Shown here: positions 23,820 through 34,092 of the stretch, piece by piece
Layout: every line of letters starts with the position of its first letter
Numbering within the stretch: position 1 is the first letter of the stretch
NCBI GenBank assembly: GCA_003554945.1
Contig: PWHN01000024.1
Location: 1-36,894 of the forward strand
Origin: a bacterium
Lineage (GTDB): Bacteria > T1Sed10-126
Direction: 5' to 3'
Length of the DNA: 36,894 bases
Notes under the pieces: generated by a model
Told to the model about the DNA's origin: nothing
Database searches by the model: none
The model's input: the letters and a program-made list of their open reading frames with translations, nothing else
Program-made: the position numbers and the translations under genes

Positions 23820-24052
23820 AGCGTCCCGGCATCATTGCCGGACTTGATCTTACGTTTGTCATTGCGGAAACGTACAACGTCCCAGGGTTCCAATCCCAAT
23901 CCATTTGAAGTTCAGTTAATCAGTAATCGGTGGAGAGCGTGAAACCGGATAATTCGGGAATTGGGCTCGGTTTTGATGTTACTGATTACCGAATAGAGAA
24001 TACCGATTACTGAGCTTTACGCCCCGCGCGACGCTCCCTGCGCCCTGCGATC
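23820..24052. repeat. repeat cluster: hairpin fragments, inverted repeat and reverse GC heptamers
   Basis: A CCGGC/GCCGG hairpin lies at 23826-23841. A reversed copy of the GTTTGTCATTGCGG..ACGTACAACGTCCCAGGG palindrome is at 23856-23888. The CAGTAATCGGT/ACCGATTACTG pair (about 23927-23937 and 24002-24012) encloses a further AAACCG/CGGTTT hairpin. Reverse-oriented GC heptamers (CGCCCCGCGCGACGC and following) are at 24014-24048. The second and fourth parts match the block at 19985-20104. Confidence 0.7.
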
Positions 24053-24054
24053 TA

Positions 24055-25026
24055 TCACCGATTGAAAATATCAGCGAGAAAAGCGGTTTCCTCAGCCATA
24101 ATGTCATAACCGTTAATCAGGTCTTCACGGTCCCGCACGGCTGTTTCAATGATAACTACCTCAACGCCTTTTTCTTCAAATATCTTTGCCATGTTGACAA
24201 AATTTTCTCGCTTCATTTTTCCTCTTTCCTGGTGAATAGGCGGGTGAAAAAGCTGTTCCTCGGGAACGTAGTCGCCAACATGAAGTGCGTATAGCAGATC
24301 TTCGGGCAGATCGCGGTAAGCTTTTTCGGGCGGGTCAGGAATTTCGTCGCTTGTCTCAACCTGCGTAAAAGTGTGAGCAAGATCAAAACAGAGCCGAACG
24401 TCAATACCTTCCTCTCGCACCTCGTCCATGACCGGATAGATCTCTTCTACGGTCACAAAACCAACGTCGAAAGCCGTGTTGTTCTCAAGATGCAGAAGCA
24501 TGTCTCGTTCCTGCGAGTAAGCACCAAGCTCTTTGAGCGACCGGGTCAGCATCTCTTCCATCCGGTCGAGGTATTTTCCTTCGGCCTGATAGAACGGCAC
24601 TGTACCCGGATGCATAACACAGTAGTCACAACCCAGTTTTTCGGCTACATCAAGATAGTCGCGGATATAGTCGCAGGCGATTTGACGGTCCTCCTCCTGA
24701 AAGGAACAGGTGCTGTCTGCAACGAATGTATAGGGCAGATGCAGGGAGAGCGTCACGTCATGATCAAGAGCCGCCTTGCGGGCTTTCTCAAGCTCTTCAT
24801 CGCTCATCTGCAGATAGGGGTTGGGAATACCACCATCTATCTCAATGTGGCGCAAATCAACTTCGTCGGCGACTTCAATCTGACGGACCAGGTCACGCTT
24901 GAAACGTCCCTGGGCCAGGGCATCCATGTCGGCAACCTTAAGATCGCCGGCATCAAATTTTTCCTTCTCATCGTCAGTTAAATACTCATACTCCAACAAA
25001 TTGGTAAAATTTCTTCCTAAACGCAT
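24055..25026 (-). CDS. xylose-isomerase-like TIM-barrel protein
   Basis: A 323-residue protein of the sugar isomerase / AP endonuclease IV-like barrel superfamily. The pattern of strands ending in metal ligands is visible: RHIEIDGG (E near 61), LSLHLPYTF, YCVMHPGT (H near 148), LLHLENNT (E near 190), LCFDLAHTF (D and H near 226-229), YALHVGD and VVIIETA (E near 304). The ligand set suggests an active metalloenzyme, but the family covers isomerases, epimerases and nucleases and I cannot choose. The ATG has GAGGTG about 6 bases upstream. No sugar genes flank it. Confidence 0.75.
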   Translation of the reverse strand: MRLGRNFTNLLEYEYLTDDEKEKFDAGDLKVADMDALAQGRFKRDLVRQIEVADEVDLRHIEIDGGIPNPYLQMSDEELEKARKAALDHDVTLSLHLPYTFVADSTCSFQEEDRQIACDYIRDYLDVAEKLGCDYCVMHPGTVPFYQAEGKYLDRMEEMLTRSLKELGAYSQERDMLLHLENNTAFDVGFVTVEEIYPVMDEVREEGIDVRLCFDLAHTFTQVETSDEIPDPPEKAYRDLPEDLLYALHVGDYVPEEQLFHPPIHQERGKMKRENFVNMAKIFEEKGVEVVIIETAVRDREDLINGYDIMAEETAFLADIFNR

Positions 25027-25122
25027 ACTTTCACCTCAGTAAAAAATAGTGATGATTTTCATCGAATGGGCTTTATAATCTATCTAATTATGGGTAATTA
25101 AGCAAGTAAATTGTTTTTGAAG

Positions 25123-27477
<2,355 letters not shown>

Positions 27478-27485
27478 TCACCGGT

Positions 27486-28103
27486 TCAGGGGTTCTCTAT
27501 TGATTCAGCAGGAACGCTTAATATTGACTCTCGCAACTCATCATAAGTTTCTGCAACAGGAAAATCGCTGCACTTCTCACGCAGCTCCTGGGGAGGATTG
27601 AAAAAAATAGGATGATGAGCTTCCTCAAGCATGGAAAGATCGTTGTGTGAGTCACCAATCGCCACGATAAAAAAACCTATGTCGCGAAGTTTTTCCAGCG
27701 CCCGCCATTTCATTCCCCGGATACGAAGCTTATAACCGGTTATACGCCCCTTGGAATCGGTGCTGAATTGGTTGGCAAAGAGGTTATAACCGCCAAACTC
27801 CCAGACAAGTGGATCGGAGAGTTCGTGGAAGGTATCTGAAATGATCATTATCTGACCACGGCGCCGACCCCAGTTTAAAAACTCAGTGCTTCCCGGAAAC
27901 GCCATCACGTCTTGCGCCACTTTCTGCAGGTCCTGAAGCCGCAAATCCTCACGGTTTAAGACATTAACACGGTGTTCCATTAACTCCTCAAAATCTGGTA
28001 TGTCCCGCGTAGTTAAATGCAATTCGTCTATCCCATACTCTGACGCTATAGCGTCCCAGATTTCAGGAATTAAGACTCCTTCAAGATCAGTCGCAATAAT
28101 CAA
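27486..28103 (-). CDS. thrH: ThrH-type phosphoserine/homoserine phosphotransferase (HAD family)
   Basis: A 205-residue HAD phosphatase. The first motif is TDLEGVLIPEIW, with the variant DLEG in place of DxDG that is peculiar to ThrH. HLTTRDIPDFEELM, SDTFHELSDPL and the last motif AIGDSHNDLSMLEEAH follow the Pseudomonas ThrH order. That enzyme removes phosphate from phosphoserine and can pass it to homoserine. In vivo use here is unproven; serine synthesis is the simplest reading. The start is a TTG at 28103 with a poor ribosome-binding site. It lies 14 bases upstream of ligA. Confidence 0.9.
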   Translation of the reverse strand: MIIATDLEGVLIPEIWDAIASEYGIDELHLTTRDIPDFEELMEHRVNVLNREDLRLQDLQKVAQDVMAFPGSTEFLNWGRRRGQIMIISDTFHELSDPLVWEFGGYNLFANQFSTDSKGRITGYKLRIRGMKWRALEKLRDIGFFIVAIGDSHNDLSMLEEAHHPIFFNPPQELREKCSDFPVAETYDELRESILSVPAESIENP

Positions 28104-28273
28104 TCAAACCTACGCCCCTTTCAGCGCTTATGTTAAAATAATTAATACTTACGCAACATATTTTATCTTTCTACCATACTAAAGTTTTGCGAGCAAGATA
28201 GGCTATATCTTATTTTCTCATGCTCCCGAGCACTTAATCGAGAGTGTGATGATGAGTGAGTTTACGCTATTCT

Positions 28274-28404
28274 GGAGCCACCTGCAAATGTTTTTCTCAT
28301 TCTCGGTTGTCTTCCAGACAACCTCCGAGGTATAGCCGGTTGCAAACCAGGCCCTCATGGCCTGCAACCGGCTATAATTCCGAAAAACACCTGCAGGTAG
28401 CTCC
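28274..28404 (+). other. three-helix structured element, copy A
   Basis: P1: 28274-28286 pairs with 28392-28404 (12 of 13 pairs), continued by TGTTTTT (28289-28295) with AAAAACA (28383-28389). P2: GGTTGTC (28305-28311) with GACAACC (28317-28323), loop TTCCA, closed by CTC (28302-28304) and GAG (28327-28329) with a TCC bulge. P3: TATAGCCGGTTGCA (28331-28344) with its 14-base complement at 28363-28376, then a five-base 5' bulge, GGCC/GGCC and loop CTCAT. Unpaired scaffold words CATTCTCG, TCCGAGGTATA and TATAATTCCG are shared with copy B on the opposite strand. No ORF explains it. The thrH-side spacer 28104-28273 holds nothing else I recognise. Confidence 0.85.
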
Positions 28405-28426
28405 CTGTGTTGTTAAAAAAACGGTA

Positions 28427-28564
28427 GTTCTGAGAGCCGATGTGTTTCCGACGGATTTATAAAGACCTCAAACCCCAGGATGGGGTTGTTTTGAGGTCTT
28501 TATACCTCGGAAGTGGCCACGAGGGCCACGAGAATGATGTCAGAAATATATCGGTTCTCAGAAC
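28427..28564 (-). other. three-helix structured element, copy B (inverted relative to A)
   Basis: P1: 28427-28441 pairs with 28550-28564 (14 of 15, the odd one G-T). P2: GTGGCC (28513-28518) with GGCCAC (28524-28529), five-base loop. P3: TATAAAGACCTCAAA (28458-28472) with 28490-28504, 15 perfect pairs, then CCCC/GGGG (28473-28476, 28482-28485), a five-base loop and a four-base bulge. Read on the minus strand, arm order, bulge side, loop sizes and the words CATTCTCG, TTCCGAGGTATA and TATAAATCCG match copy A, while the stems differ in nearly every base. The 22 bases between copies are AT-rich. Confidence 0.85.
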
Positions 28565-28620
28565 AAGGAAACTGCAAATCTTTAGCTATTGTAACAATTC
28601 TATTAAAAATGTGACCTAAA

Positions 28621-29106
28621 TTGAATTGTTCCTTGTCTCCCATTTTTGTGGCTGACGTTATGCTGGGAAAACTAAGTCGTTATCTGCTCATCTGTGGTTA
28701 CGACTGTGAGTATCGAAAAAACTTTCCCGATCGGAAGCTGGTCGAGTTTGCCCGCTCAGAGCAACGGATTATACTGAGCCGCGACCACGAGCTCTGTTTA
28801 GAGCTGGCCGCCGATCTGCCGACAACTCTAATTCGCTCAACCAAACTGCGCAAGCAGTTAAGACAGCTTAAAGAAGAATATGAATTGACATTTACCCGTG
28901 AACAACTTTTTCAACGCTGCCTTAAGTGTAACCAAAAAGTTGTTCCGGTAGAAAGAAAAACGGTATCTGGTAAAGTACCTGCAAAAACTTACAACTGGAT
29001 TGACGATTATTACCGCTGTTCTGACTGTGCCAGCATATACTGGCACGGTACCCATTTTGAAGCAATCGAAAAAAGACTGAACAGGTGGAATCTACTCGAT
29101 GATTGA
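28621..29106 (+). CDS. Mut7-C RNase-domain zinc-ribbon protein
   Basis: A 161-residue protein of the Mut7-C family, a PIN-like fold predicted to be an RNase. It opens with FVADVMLGKLSRYLLICGYD (D12 is the expected catalytic acid), followed by RIILSRDHEL (D55). A C-terminal zinc ribbon has RCLKCN (C100, C103) and YRCSDCASIYWHGTH (C133, C136). The length is typical. The only start that keeps D12 is the TTG at 28621; no good Shine-Dalgarno is visible, so a weak or leaderless start is possible. The stop overlaps thiI by eight bases. The RNA target is unknown. Confidence 0.85.
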   Translation: MNCSLSPIFVADVMLGKLSRYLLICGYDCEYRKNFPDRKLVEFARSEQRIILSRDHELCLELAADLPTTLIRSTKLRKQLRQLKEEYELTFTREQLFQRCLKCNQKVVPVERKTVSGKVPAKTYNWIDDYYRCSDCASIYWHGTHFEAIEKRLNRWNLLDD

Positions 29107-30337
29107 CAAAAATTTTGATCTAACCTCCGACTACAATTCCAACCCGGACACTATTCTCATCCGTTTTGGTGAACTTTATCTAAAAAAAGGTAATAGACCA
29201 CTTTTTATCGAGCAACTTAAAAAAAATATAGTAGCGAGATTAGCAAAATTTGAACACGGGGGTTTGCAAAAGTTAAGAAATGGGTTTCTATTAAATTTAT
29301 ACCCGCAAAGCAACCTTAAGGCAATTCTGAACCATTTGCAGACAGTTTCCGGTATCGCCTGGTTTGCTCCCGCCTGGAAGCTTCCCCGGAATCTTGAGAC
29401 CATTTCGGACGCCGCCTTAAAAGCGGGCGCTTCGCTAATCGAAAAAAGTAAAAAATTTGCCGTCTGCTGCAGTCGAGCAGACAAGGAATTCTCAAAAAAA
29501 TCCGTTCAGTGTAATACTGAAATAGGAGCAGTAATAGATGAGGCGACGGACCTGACAGTTGATCTGGAAGAGCCGGACCTGGAAGTTCACGTCAGAATTT
29601 TACATAAACAGGCTCTACTCTTTTTCCATAAGTTTGACGGTTTCCGCGGGCTACCGGTAGAAACCTCTGGTTCGGTCCTGACACTGCTTTCTGGTGGGAT
29701 TGATTCCCCGGTTGCCGCCTTGAGAATCTTGAGCCGCGGCTGCCGGACGGATTTTCTCCATTTTTACAACTATTCGAGTCCCCGGGCGGCTCTTGAAAAC
29801 AAAATACGCGAGCTCGTCAATCACCTGGCCGGTTTTGGCACCAGGGGCAAACTTTACCTTGTCCCCGATCTTCCTTTCGAGCTGGTCAGCCGCAAATTCC
29901 CTGATAACTTTAAAATGGTTCTTTTTCGCCGCCACGTTACTCGTCTGGCGGATAAAATTTGCCGGCAAAATAACCTGGGAGCAATAGTCACCGGAGAAAG
30001 TCTCGGCCAGGTTGCCTCGCAGACGCTGGAAAACCTGACCACAATCAGCGCCCCGACTAAACGACCCGTCTTGCGACCACTTATTGGAATGGACAAAGAA
30101 GAAATAATAAATTATGCCCGTAGCTGGGGCAGCTATGATATTTCCATCGACGATTACAAGGACTGCTGTTCCATTCTCGCCCGACATCCACGCACGAAAA
30201 CTTCCGCCGCGGAAGCCTCTAAACTTGAGAAAAATATTGAGCTTGATGTGCTGGACAACGAAGCTCTAAGCCAGCTAACCACTCTCAGTTACGACGTGAA
30301 CGGTCTTGAACCACTACCCGCCGGTGAAAAAGCATGA
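29099..30337 (+). CDS. thiI: tRNA 4-thiouridine synthase ThiI
   Basis: A 412-residue enzyme that adenylates U8 of tRNA for sulfur transfer, and in some bacteria takes part in making the thiamine thiazole. Order: N-terminal ferredoxin-like part with ILIRFGELYLKKGNR (19-33), THUMP domain (about 70-185), then the PP-loop ATPase with LLSGGIDSPVA (196-206). GAIVTGESLGQVASQTLENL and the DCCSILARHPRTKT end are typical. There is no C-terminal rhodanese domain, as in Bacillus-type ThiI that relies on a partner desulfurase. It overlaps the Mut7-C gene by eight bases and the permease by four. Confidence 0.95.
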   Translation: MIDKNFDLTSDYNSNPDTILIRFGELYLKKGNRPLFIEQLKKNIVARLAKFEHGGLQKLRNGFLLNLYPQSNLKAILNHLQTVSGIAWFAPAWKLPRNLETISDAALKAGASLIEKSKKFAVCCSRADKEFSKKSVQCNTEIGAVIDEATDLTVDLEEPDLEVHVRILHKQALLFFHKFDGFRGLPVETSGSVLTLLSGGIDSPVAALRILSRGCRTDFLHFYNYSSPRAALENKIRELVNHLAGFGTRGKLYLVPDLPFELVSRKFPDNFKMVLFRRHVTRLADKICRQNNLGAIVTGESLGQVASQTLENLTTISAPTKRPVLRPLIGMDKEEIINYARSWGSYDISIDDYKDCCSILARHPRTKTSAAEASKLEKNIELDVLDNEALSQLTTLSYDVNGLEPLPAGEKA

Positions 30338-31725
30338 GAAAAAAATATTGGGTCATTATTGCAATCATGTTTGTCTCCGGCCTCTTCTTCTGGCTGCCGG
30401 GACTAACGGCGCTGGATTTTGAACTGCGGGCCGGTCTCGCCACTTTAGTTTTCGCCGGCTCACTATTTGTTTTGGAACCGATAGCAATTCAGGTCACAGC
30501 GCTATTAATTCCAATTGCTCTTGTAGCCACTAACTTGCTTACTGTTGAGGAGGCCTTCGCACCTTTTGCGGACCCGGTTGTCTTTCTTATCCTGGGGTCC
30601 TTGTTCATTGCCGAGGCACTGCGGAAACACAACCTTACGCGCAAACTGGCGACTCAGTTGCTATTTTATTCCCGCGGGCGGCCTCGATTAATTTTGCTCA
30701 GCATCATGGTAGTTGGTGCTTTGACCTCGATGTGGGTATTTTCCACAGCCGTTGTTGCTATGCTTATACCAGTCTGTTTAACAATTGGGGGCCGGGTTCA
30801 AGAACCAGAACACCGTGATGACTTTACACGGGTTCTTTTAATGGCTCTCGCCCTGGCGACCACTCTCGGCGGCTTAAGCACAATCCTCGGCGCCGCCTCA
30901 AATGCTGTCGCCAGTGGTGTATTGGCTGATGAAATTACCTGGACCTTCCTCGACTGGATGTTTTACGGAACTCCTCTCTCCTTTGTTTTAATCTCATTTT
31001 CATGGTTTATACTTGCTTCGACAGTTTTGCCCACCGACGTTACTATTGAAACAGAACACCTTTATCCCCGCGATGACGACAAACCCATTTTCACACAAAA
31101 ACAGCTAATTACACTTGCAACTTTCCTGGGAGCGATTTTACTCTGGCTCACTTCGCCTATTTTAACCAGAACGCTCCCCCTGACCAGAGGCCTGTTAGAA
31201 AGCTCCGTGATAAGCTTAATAGCCGCTAATTTTTTATTCACCTTTGAAGTTATTTCCTGGAAGGACGCCCGGCGCGTCAACTGGGGGGTCTATTTAATTA
31301 TCGGCGGCGGGCTGGCGCTGGGAAATGGATTGGTCGTCAGCGGTGTAGCTCGAGAGTTTGCTTTATTAACTAAAGATCTGCTCGCTTTTTTTCCCTATCC
31401 AATTGTTGCAGCGCTGTTGGTTTTCTTCTCTTCCCTGGCCAGCAACAGCGTCAACAACACTACAGTCGTCGCTATCTTTGCCCCCCTACTGCTCGGGCTT
31501 TCTGCTGATCTACCTTACTCTGCACTACAACTGGTACTTCCTATGGCCTTTGGGGCCACTTTTGGTTTTCTTCTCCCCTGTGCTTCTTCTCGCATGGCTC
31601 TGATTTATACCACCAACGTTATCTCCTCTAAAACTATGTTAAAAATAGGTTCCCTGGTAACCATACCTCTGATCATCTTAACAATTGTTTATTTTTACCT
31701 ACTCTTCTATTTGGGGTGGTTGTAA
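30334..31725 (+). CDS. DASS/SLC13-family anion permease
   Basis: A 463-residue inner-membrane protein of about 11 TM helices from the divalent anion:Na+ symporter family. The two substrate-binding hairpins are seen as TLGGLSTILGAASNAVA (about 182-198) and SLASNSVNNTTVVAIFAP (about 367-384), the repeated SN-type motif. Family members move dicarboxylates, sulfate, phosphate or similar anions, usually with sodium; the sequence does not tell which. The ATG overlaps the thiI stop (ATGA), an unusual partner. The stop shares one base with the next start. Confidence 0.88.
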   Translation: MRKKYWVIIAIMFVSGLFFWLPGLTALDFELRAGLATLVFAGSLFVLEPIAIQVTALLIPIALVATNLLTVEEAFAPFADPVVFLILGSLFIAEALRKHNLTRKLATQLLFYSRGRPRLILLSIMVVGALTSMWVFSTAVVAMLIPVCLTIGGRVQEPEHRDDFTRVLLMALALATTLGGLSTILGAASNAVASGVLADEITWTFLDWMFYGTPLSFVLISFSWFILASTVLPTDVTIETEHLYPRDDDKPIFTQKQLITLATFLGAILLWLTSPILTRTLPLTRGLLESSVISLIAANFLFTFEVISWKDARRVNWGVYLIIGGGLALGNGLVVSGVAREFALLTKDLLAFFPYPIVAALLVFFSSLASNSVNNTTVVAIFAPLLLGLSADLPYSALQLVLPMAFGATFGFLLPCASSRMALIYTTNVISSKTMLKIGSLVTIPLIILTIVYFYLLFYLGWL

Positions 31726-32114
31726 TGCACAATCTTTCGCCAAGCGGAACTCCTATTCAGGCCCTGGTTATTGGCGACGGGAACGTCTCGGTCGACGTCG
31801 TTAACCAGCTTGGTAAAAATCAAAGATTTAACGTAACCTGGGTGGGAGACGATATTGATGGGGCTGATTTTGTAGAAAAGGATAGTGCCTGTGTAGTAAA
31901 AGTGGCAGATTTGAAGTCGAAGATATCGTCTATGACAATCAATGAGCTGGTGGAAGAACACAAGCCAGACATTATATTTCTATGTCAACGGGGTTCACGA
32001 GCCGGAACCGGAGATACACTGGGCAGCGAAACGTTGGAAAGGGAAATGCTGGGCTCAATCGCCGACAGCGAGATAGGACGCGCTCCGGTGATCACTGTAT
32101 CTCTGGAACAATAA
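31725..32114 (+). CDS. small protein of unknown function, possibly Rossmann-like
   Basis: A 129-residue protein that I do not recognise. A strand QALVIGDGNVSVDVVNQLG near the N-terminus, then FNVTWVGDD, and later DIIFLCQRGSRAG suggest a small alpha/beta nucleotide-binding-like fold similar to TrkA-N modules. The glycine pattern is not a full GxGxxG, so this is a weak inference. I prefer the ATG at 31725 (TAATG overlap with the permease stop, GGGGTGG about 6 bases upstream) over a GTG at 31716. By position it may serve the permease. Confidence 0.65.
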   Translation: MHNLSPSGTPIQALVIGDGNVSVDVVNQLGKNQRFNVTWVGDDIDGADFVEKDSACVVKVADLKSKISSMTINELVEEHKPDIIFLCQRGSRAGTGDTLGSETLEREMLGSIADSEIGRAPVITVSLEQ

Positions 32115-32123
32115 CCAGCTTAC

Positions 32124-32447
32124 TTAATACTTACTGCCAACCCAGCACTTACGATCAACAAGTTCGGGGTCCTTAGGCTCATATTCTTCAAGTCGCGGCT
32201 CAAAATGCCTGTCCGTGATCTTTAACTTCTTCATTTCAGCAAGCCGAAAAAGCCTCCAATCCGGCAAGCCGCCCGATTTGCTCTCTCCAGCCACCTGGAC
32301 TGCTCGCAGCATCAGCTCATCCTCGTCCTCATGAACACCTATAAGGTATGGCTCTACCACACGTTTCCTCCACTGATAGTTAAATTCTACAATTAGACGA
32401 TTGTTTATCGCCTCACAGATTGTCGAAACTACTTCTTCTATTTTCAT
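32124..32447 (-). CDS. stand-alone WYL-domain protein
   Basis: A 107-residue protein that is almost only a WYL domain: AINNRLIVEFNYQWRKRVVEPYLIGVH, then LMLRAVQV and PDWRLFRLAEMKKLKITDRHF, matching the domain's strand order and its R.FRL ending. WYL domains bind ligands or nucleic acid in transcription regulators and phage-defence proteins. Here there is no HTH, so it cannot bind DNA by the usual route. It ends nine bases from the convergent gene at 32114 and follows the SDR gene by 29 bases on the same strand. Confidence 0.75.
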   Translation of the reverse strand: MKIEEVVSTICEAINNRLIVEFNYQWRKRVVEPYLIGVHEDEDELMLRAVQVAGESKSGGLPDWRLFRLAEMKKLKITDRHFEPRLEEYEPKDPELVDRKCWVGSKY

Positions 32448-32476
32448 CGTATTGCCCCGCTTTCGTAGTTATTTTC

Positions 32477-33175
32477 TTACCAGAGTCGCATTTCACCATC
32501 ATAAGCGTAAAACTTACCGCTCATCTCCAGATCCATCTGTGAAATTACTTTGCGCATTCCAGTAACAGAAGTTTCCACGTCAATTTTAGCGTTTTCCCCG
32601 CCCATGCGGGTTTTTACCCAACCCGGGTGAAGAAGCAGTGTATAAACACCCTCTGTTTTGAAATCTTCACTTAATGTCTTTCCCAGCATATTCAAGGCCG
32701 CCTTTGAAATCCTGTAGGGATAAGCACCTCCACTCCTGTTGTCATCTATAGACCCCATCAGTGAAGTGATAAAGACAACATCCCCCTTAACATCACGGAT
32801 CAGGGGAAATAAACGCTGCGTCAGACGAAAAGAACCGACACAATTAACGTCAAAAATCTCATTTAGCTGCTCCGGCGAAAGATTCTCAAAACTATCTTTC
32901 GAACCATAGGCGCCGGCGTTATTTATTAATAATTCAATCCCGTCTTCAAGTCTTTCCGCCGTTCGACCAACAGCCTCAACAGACTCGGCGCTGCTGATAT
33001 CAAGTCGTAAAATTTTTAAATTTTCTTCAAATTTATCCTGCAGCGAGTGCAACTCCTCAGACTCCTCCGGTTTCCTGGCGGTTGCATAGACTTTCCAACC
33101 AGCATTTAAATACTGACGAACAAATCCCAGCCCTATCCCACGATTGGCTCCTGTAATAAAAACACGCTCAGTCAT
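32477..33175 (-). CDS. short-chain dehydrogenase/reductase, CsgA/C-factor-like
   Basis: A 232-residue classical SDR. The cofactor motif is TGANRGIG (8-15) near the N-terminus; LLINNAGAYG, the serine in VVFITSLMGSI and the YPYRISKAAL pair (Tyr and Lys of YxxxK) complete the active site. The short length and the HPGWVKTRMGG segment resemble the C-factor / sniffer-type SDRs. ATARKP after the second strand suggests preference for NADP(H), by the basic residue there. The substrate is unknown. AAGGATG lies about 7 bases before the ATG. WYL follows in the same unit. Confidence 0.88.
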   Translation of the reverse strand: MTERVFITGANRGIGLGFVRQYLNAGWKVYATARKPEESEELHSLQDKFEENLKILRLDISSAESVEAVGRTAERLEDGIELLINNAGAYGSKDSFENLSPEQLNEIFDVNCVGSFRLTQRLFPLIRDVKGDVVFITSLMGSIDDNRSGGAYPYRISKAALNMLGKTLSEDFKTEGVYTLLLHPGWVKTRMGGENAKIDVETSVTGMRKVISQMDLEMSGKFYAYDGEMRLW

Positions 33176-33561
33176 TTTAATTCATCCTTTCCCTTTAATT
33201 ATTTCAGCAAGCTAAACTTAATGTGACAGCTTGATTATAACAAAGCACGTTTCTTTTTAACATAACGACATCTTCCGTCACAAAACCTTCCAACAACCCT
33301 GTCATTGCGGGCCCCGACCCGCAATTCATTTTTTCACCCCCCTTTGTCTTTTCCCGCTTCAAGGGGGAAAAGAAAAGGGAGAATGGTCTTGAACGCAAAG
33401 TATCTGAATTATTTCCCCTGTAGGAGCTGACATAGGGGCTTCGCGCCGCTAACAGAGCTCCCTGTTAAATTAGCTTTTTATGCGTTATAATTCATAATCA
33501 TATTTGCGTGTATCCAGATTAAAATTCCTTTATCAAAACATTTTTTGGAGGTGCGTTTTCT
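33176..33561. repeat. intergenic region with hairpin repeats and a carD promoter
   Basis: It contains a reversed dispersed hairpin ATTGCGGG..CCCGCAAT (33304-33325), then a long purine/pyrimidine hairpin in which TTTTCCC (around 33349) pairs with GGGGAAAAG (around 33365). GGAGCT (33423-33428) pairs with AGCTCC (33456-33461). A consensus TATAAT at 33486-33491 is a probable -10 box for the CarD gene, with only a weak -35 (TGTTAA) 17 bases before. Confidence 0.6.
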
Positions 33562-34086
33562 TTGGAAGTCGGTGACGCTGTAATTTATCCTCATCATGGG
33601 GCCGGGAAAATTATTGAGCAGGAGAAAATAGATTTAGACGAAAAGGAAGCCCAAGAATACTTTGTTATCGAGATGTGTCTGAATCAAAAAACAGTGAAAA
33701 TACCAACCACCAGCCTGGAAGAAGTAGGGGTGCGGAAGTTAACACCACGGGCAGATTTTTACGATAAGCTGGAAGAAGCGCAGGAGTTTATCGAAGAAAA
33801 CTATGATCCCGAGGAGAATGAACACCCCGAAAAAATTCATCAGCAGACTTTGAAATCACTTCTTGCCGACGTCAAAACCGGTGATCTTGAATCGTCCATT
33901 GAGGGGCTGAAAAAACTTCATACAAGATTCCTGGATCAAAACCTTAATATAACTGAAAAACGGGTTTATGACACTGTATCCCAGTTTTTAATGGGAGAGC
34001 TGATGTGTATAGAAGATTGTTCCCGAGCGGAAGCTGAAGAGAAACTTAACCAGTATCTACCGTGCAGCCTCGAAGAGCTTAGCTAA
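33562..34086 (+). CDS. CarD-like transcription regulator
   Basis: A 174-residue protein with an N-terminal CarD/TRCF RNA-polymerase-interacting domain (about 1-65): GDAVIYPHHGAGKIIEQEK, then YFVIEM and the VKIPTTSLEEVGVRKL end. A helical C-terminal domain (about 70-174) follows. CarD proteins bind the polymerase beta subunit and stabilise open complexes at many promoters. The usual DNA-contacting tryptophan of mycobacterial CarD is not obvious here. The start is TTG at 33562, 9 bases after GGAGGT. It converges on topA with a six-base gap. Confidence 0.88.
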   Translation: MEVGDAVIYPHHGAGKIIEQEKIDLDEKEAQEYFVIEMCLNQKTVKIPTTSLEEVGVRKLTPRADFYDKLEEAQEFIEENYDPEENEHPEKIHQQTLKSLLADVKTGDLESSIEGLKKLHTRFLDQNLNITEKRVYDTVSQFLMGELMCIEDCSRAEAEEKLNQYLPCSLEELS

Positions 34087-34092
34087 GAACGA

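Noticed and set aside
24373-24981. 202-codon plus-strand frame opposite the TIM-barrel gene
   Set aside because: The minus strand carries conserved metal-ligand motifs; the opposite frame is a codon-bias shadow.
28274-28564. Elements A and B as ordinary rho-independent terminators
   Set aside because: They are far too long, have three arms each, lack T-runs, and lie between divergent genes, where no terminator is needed.
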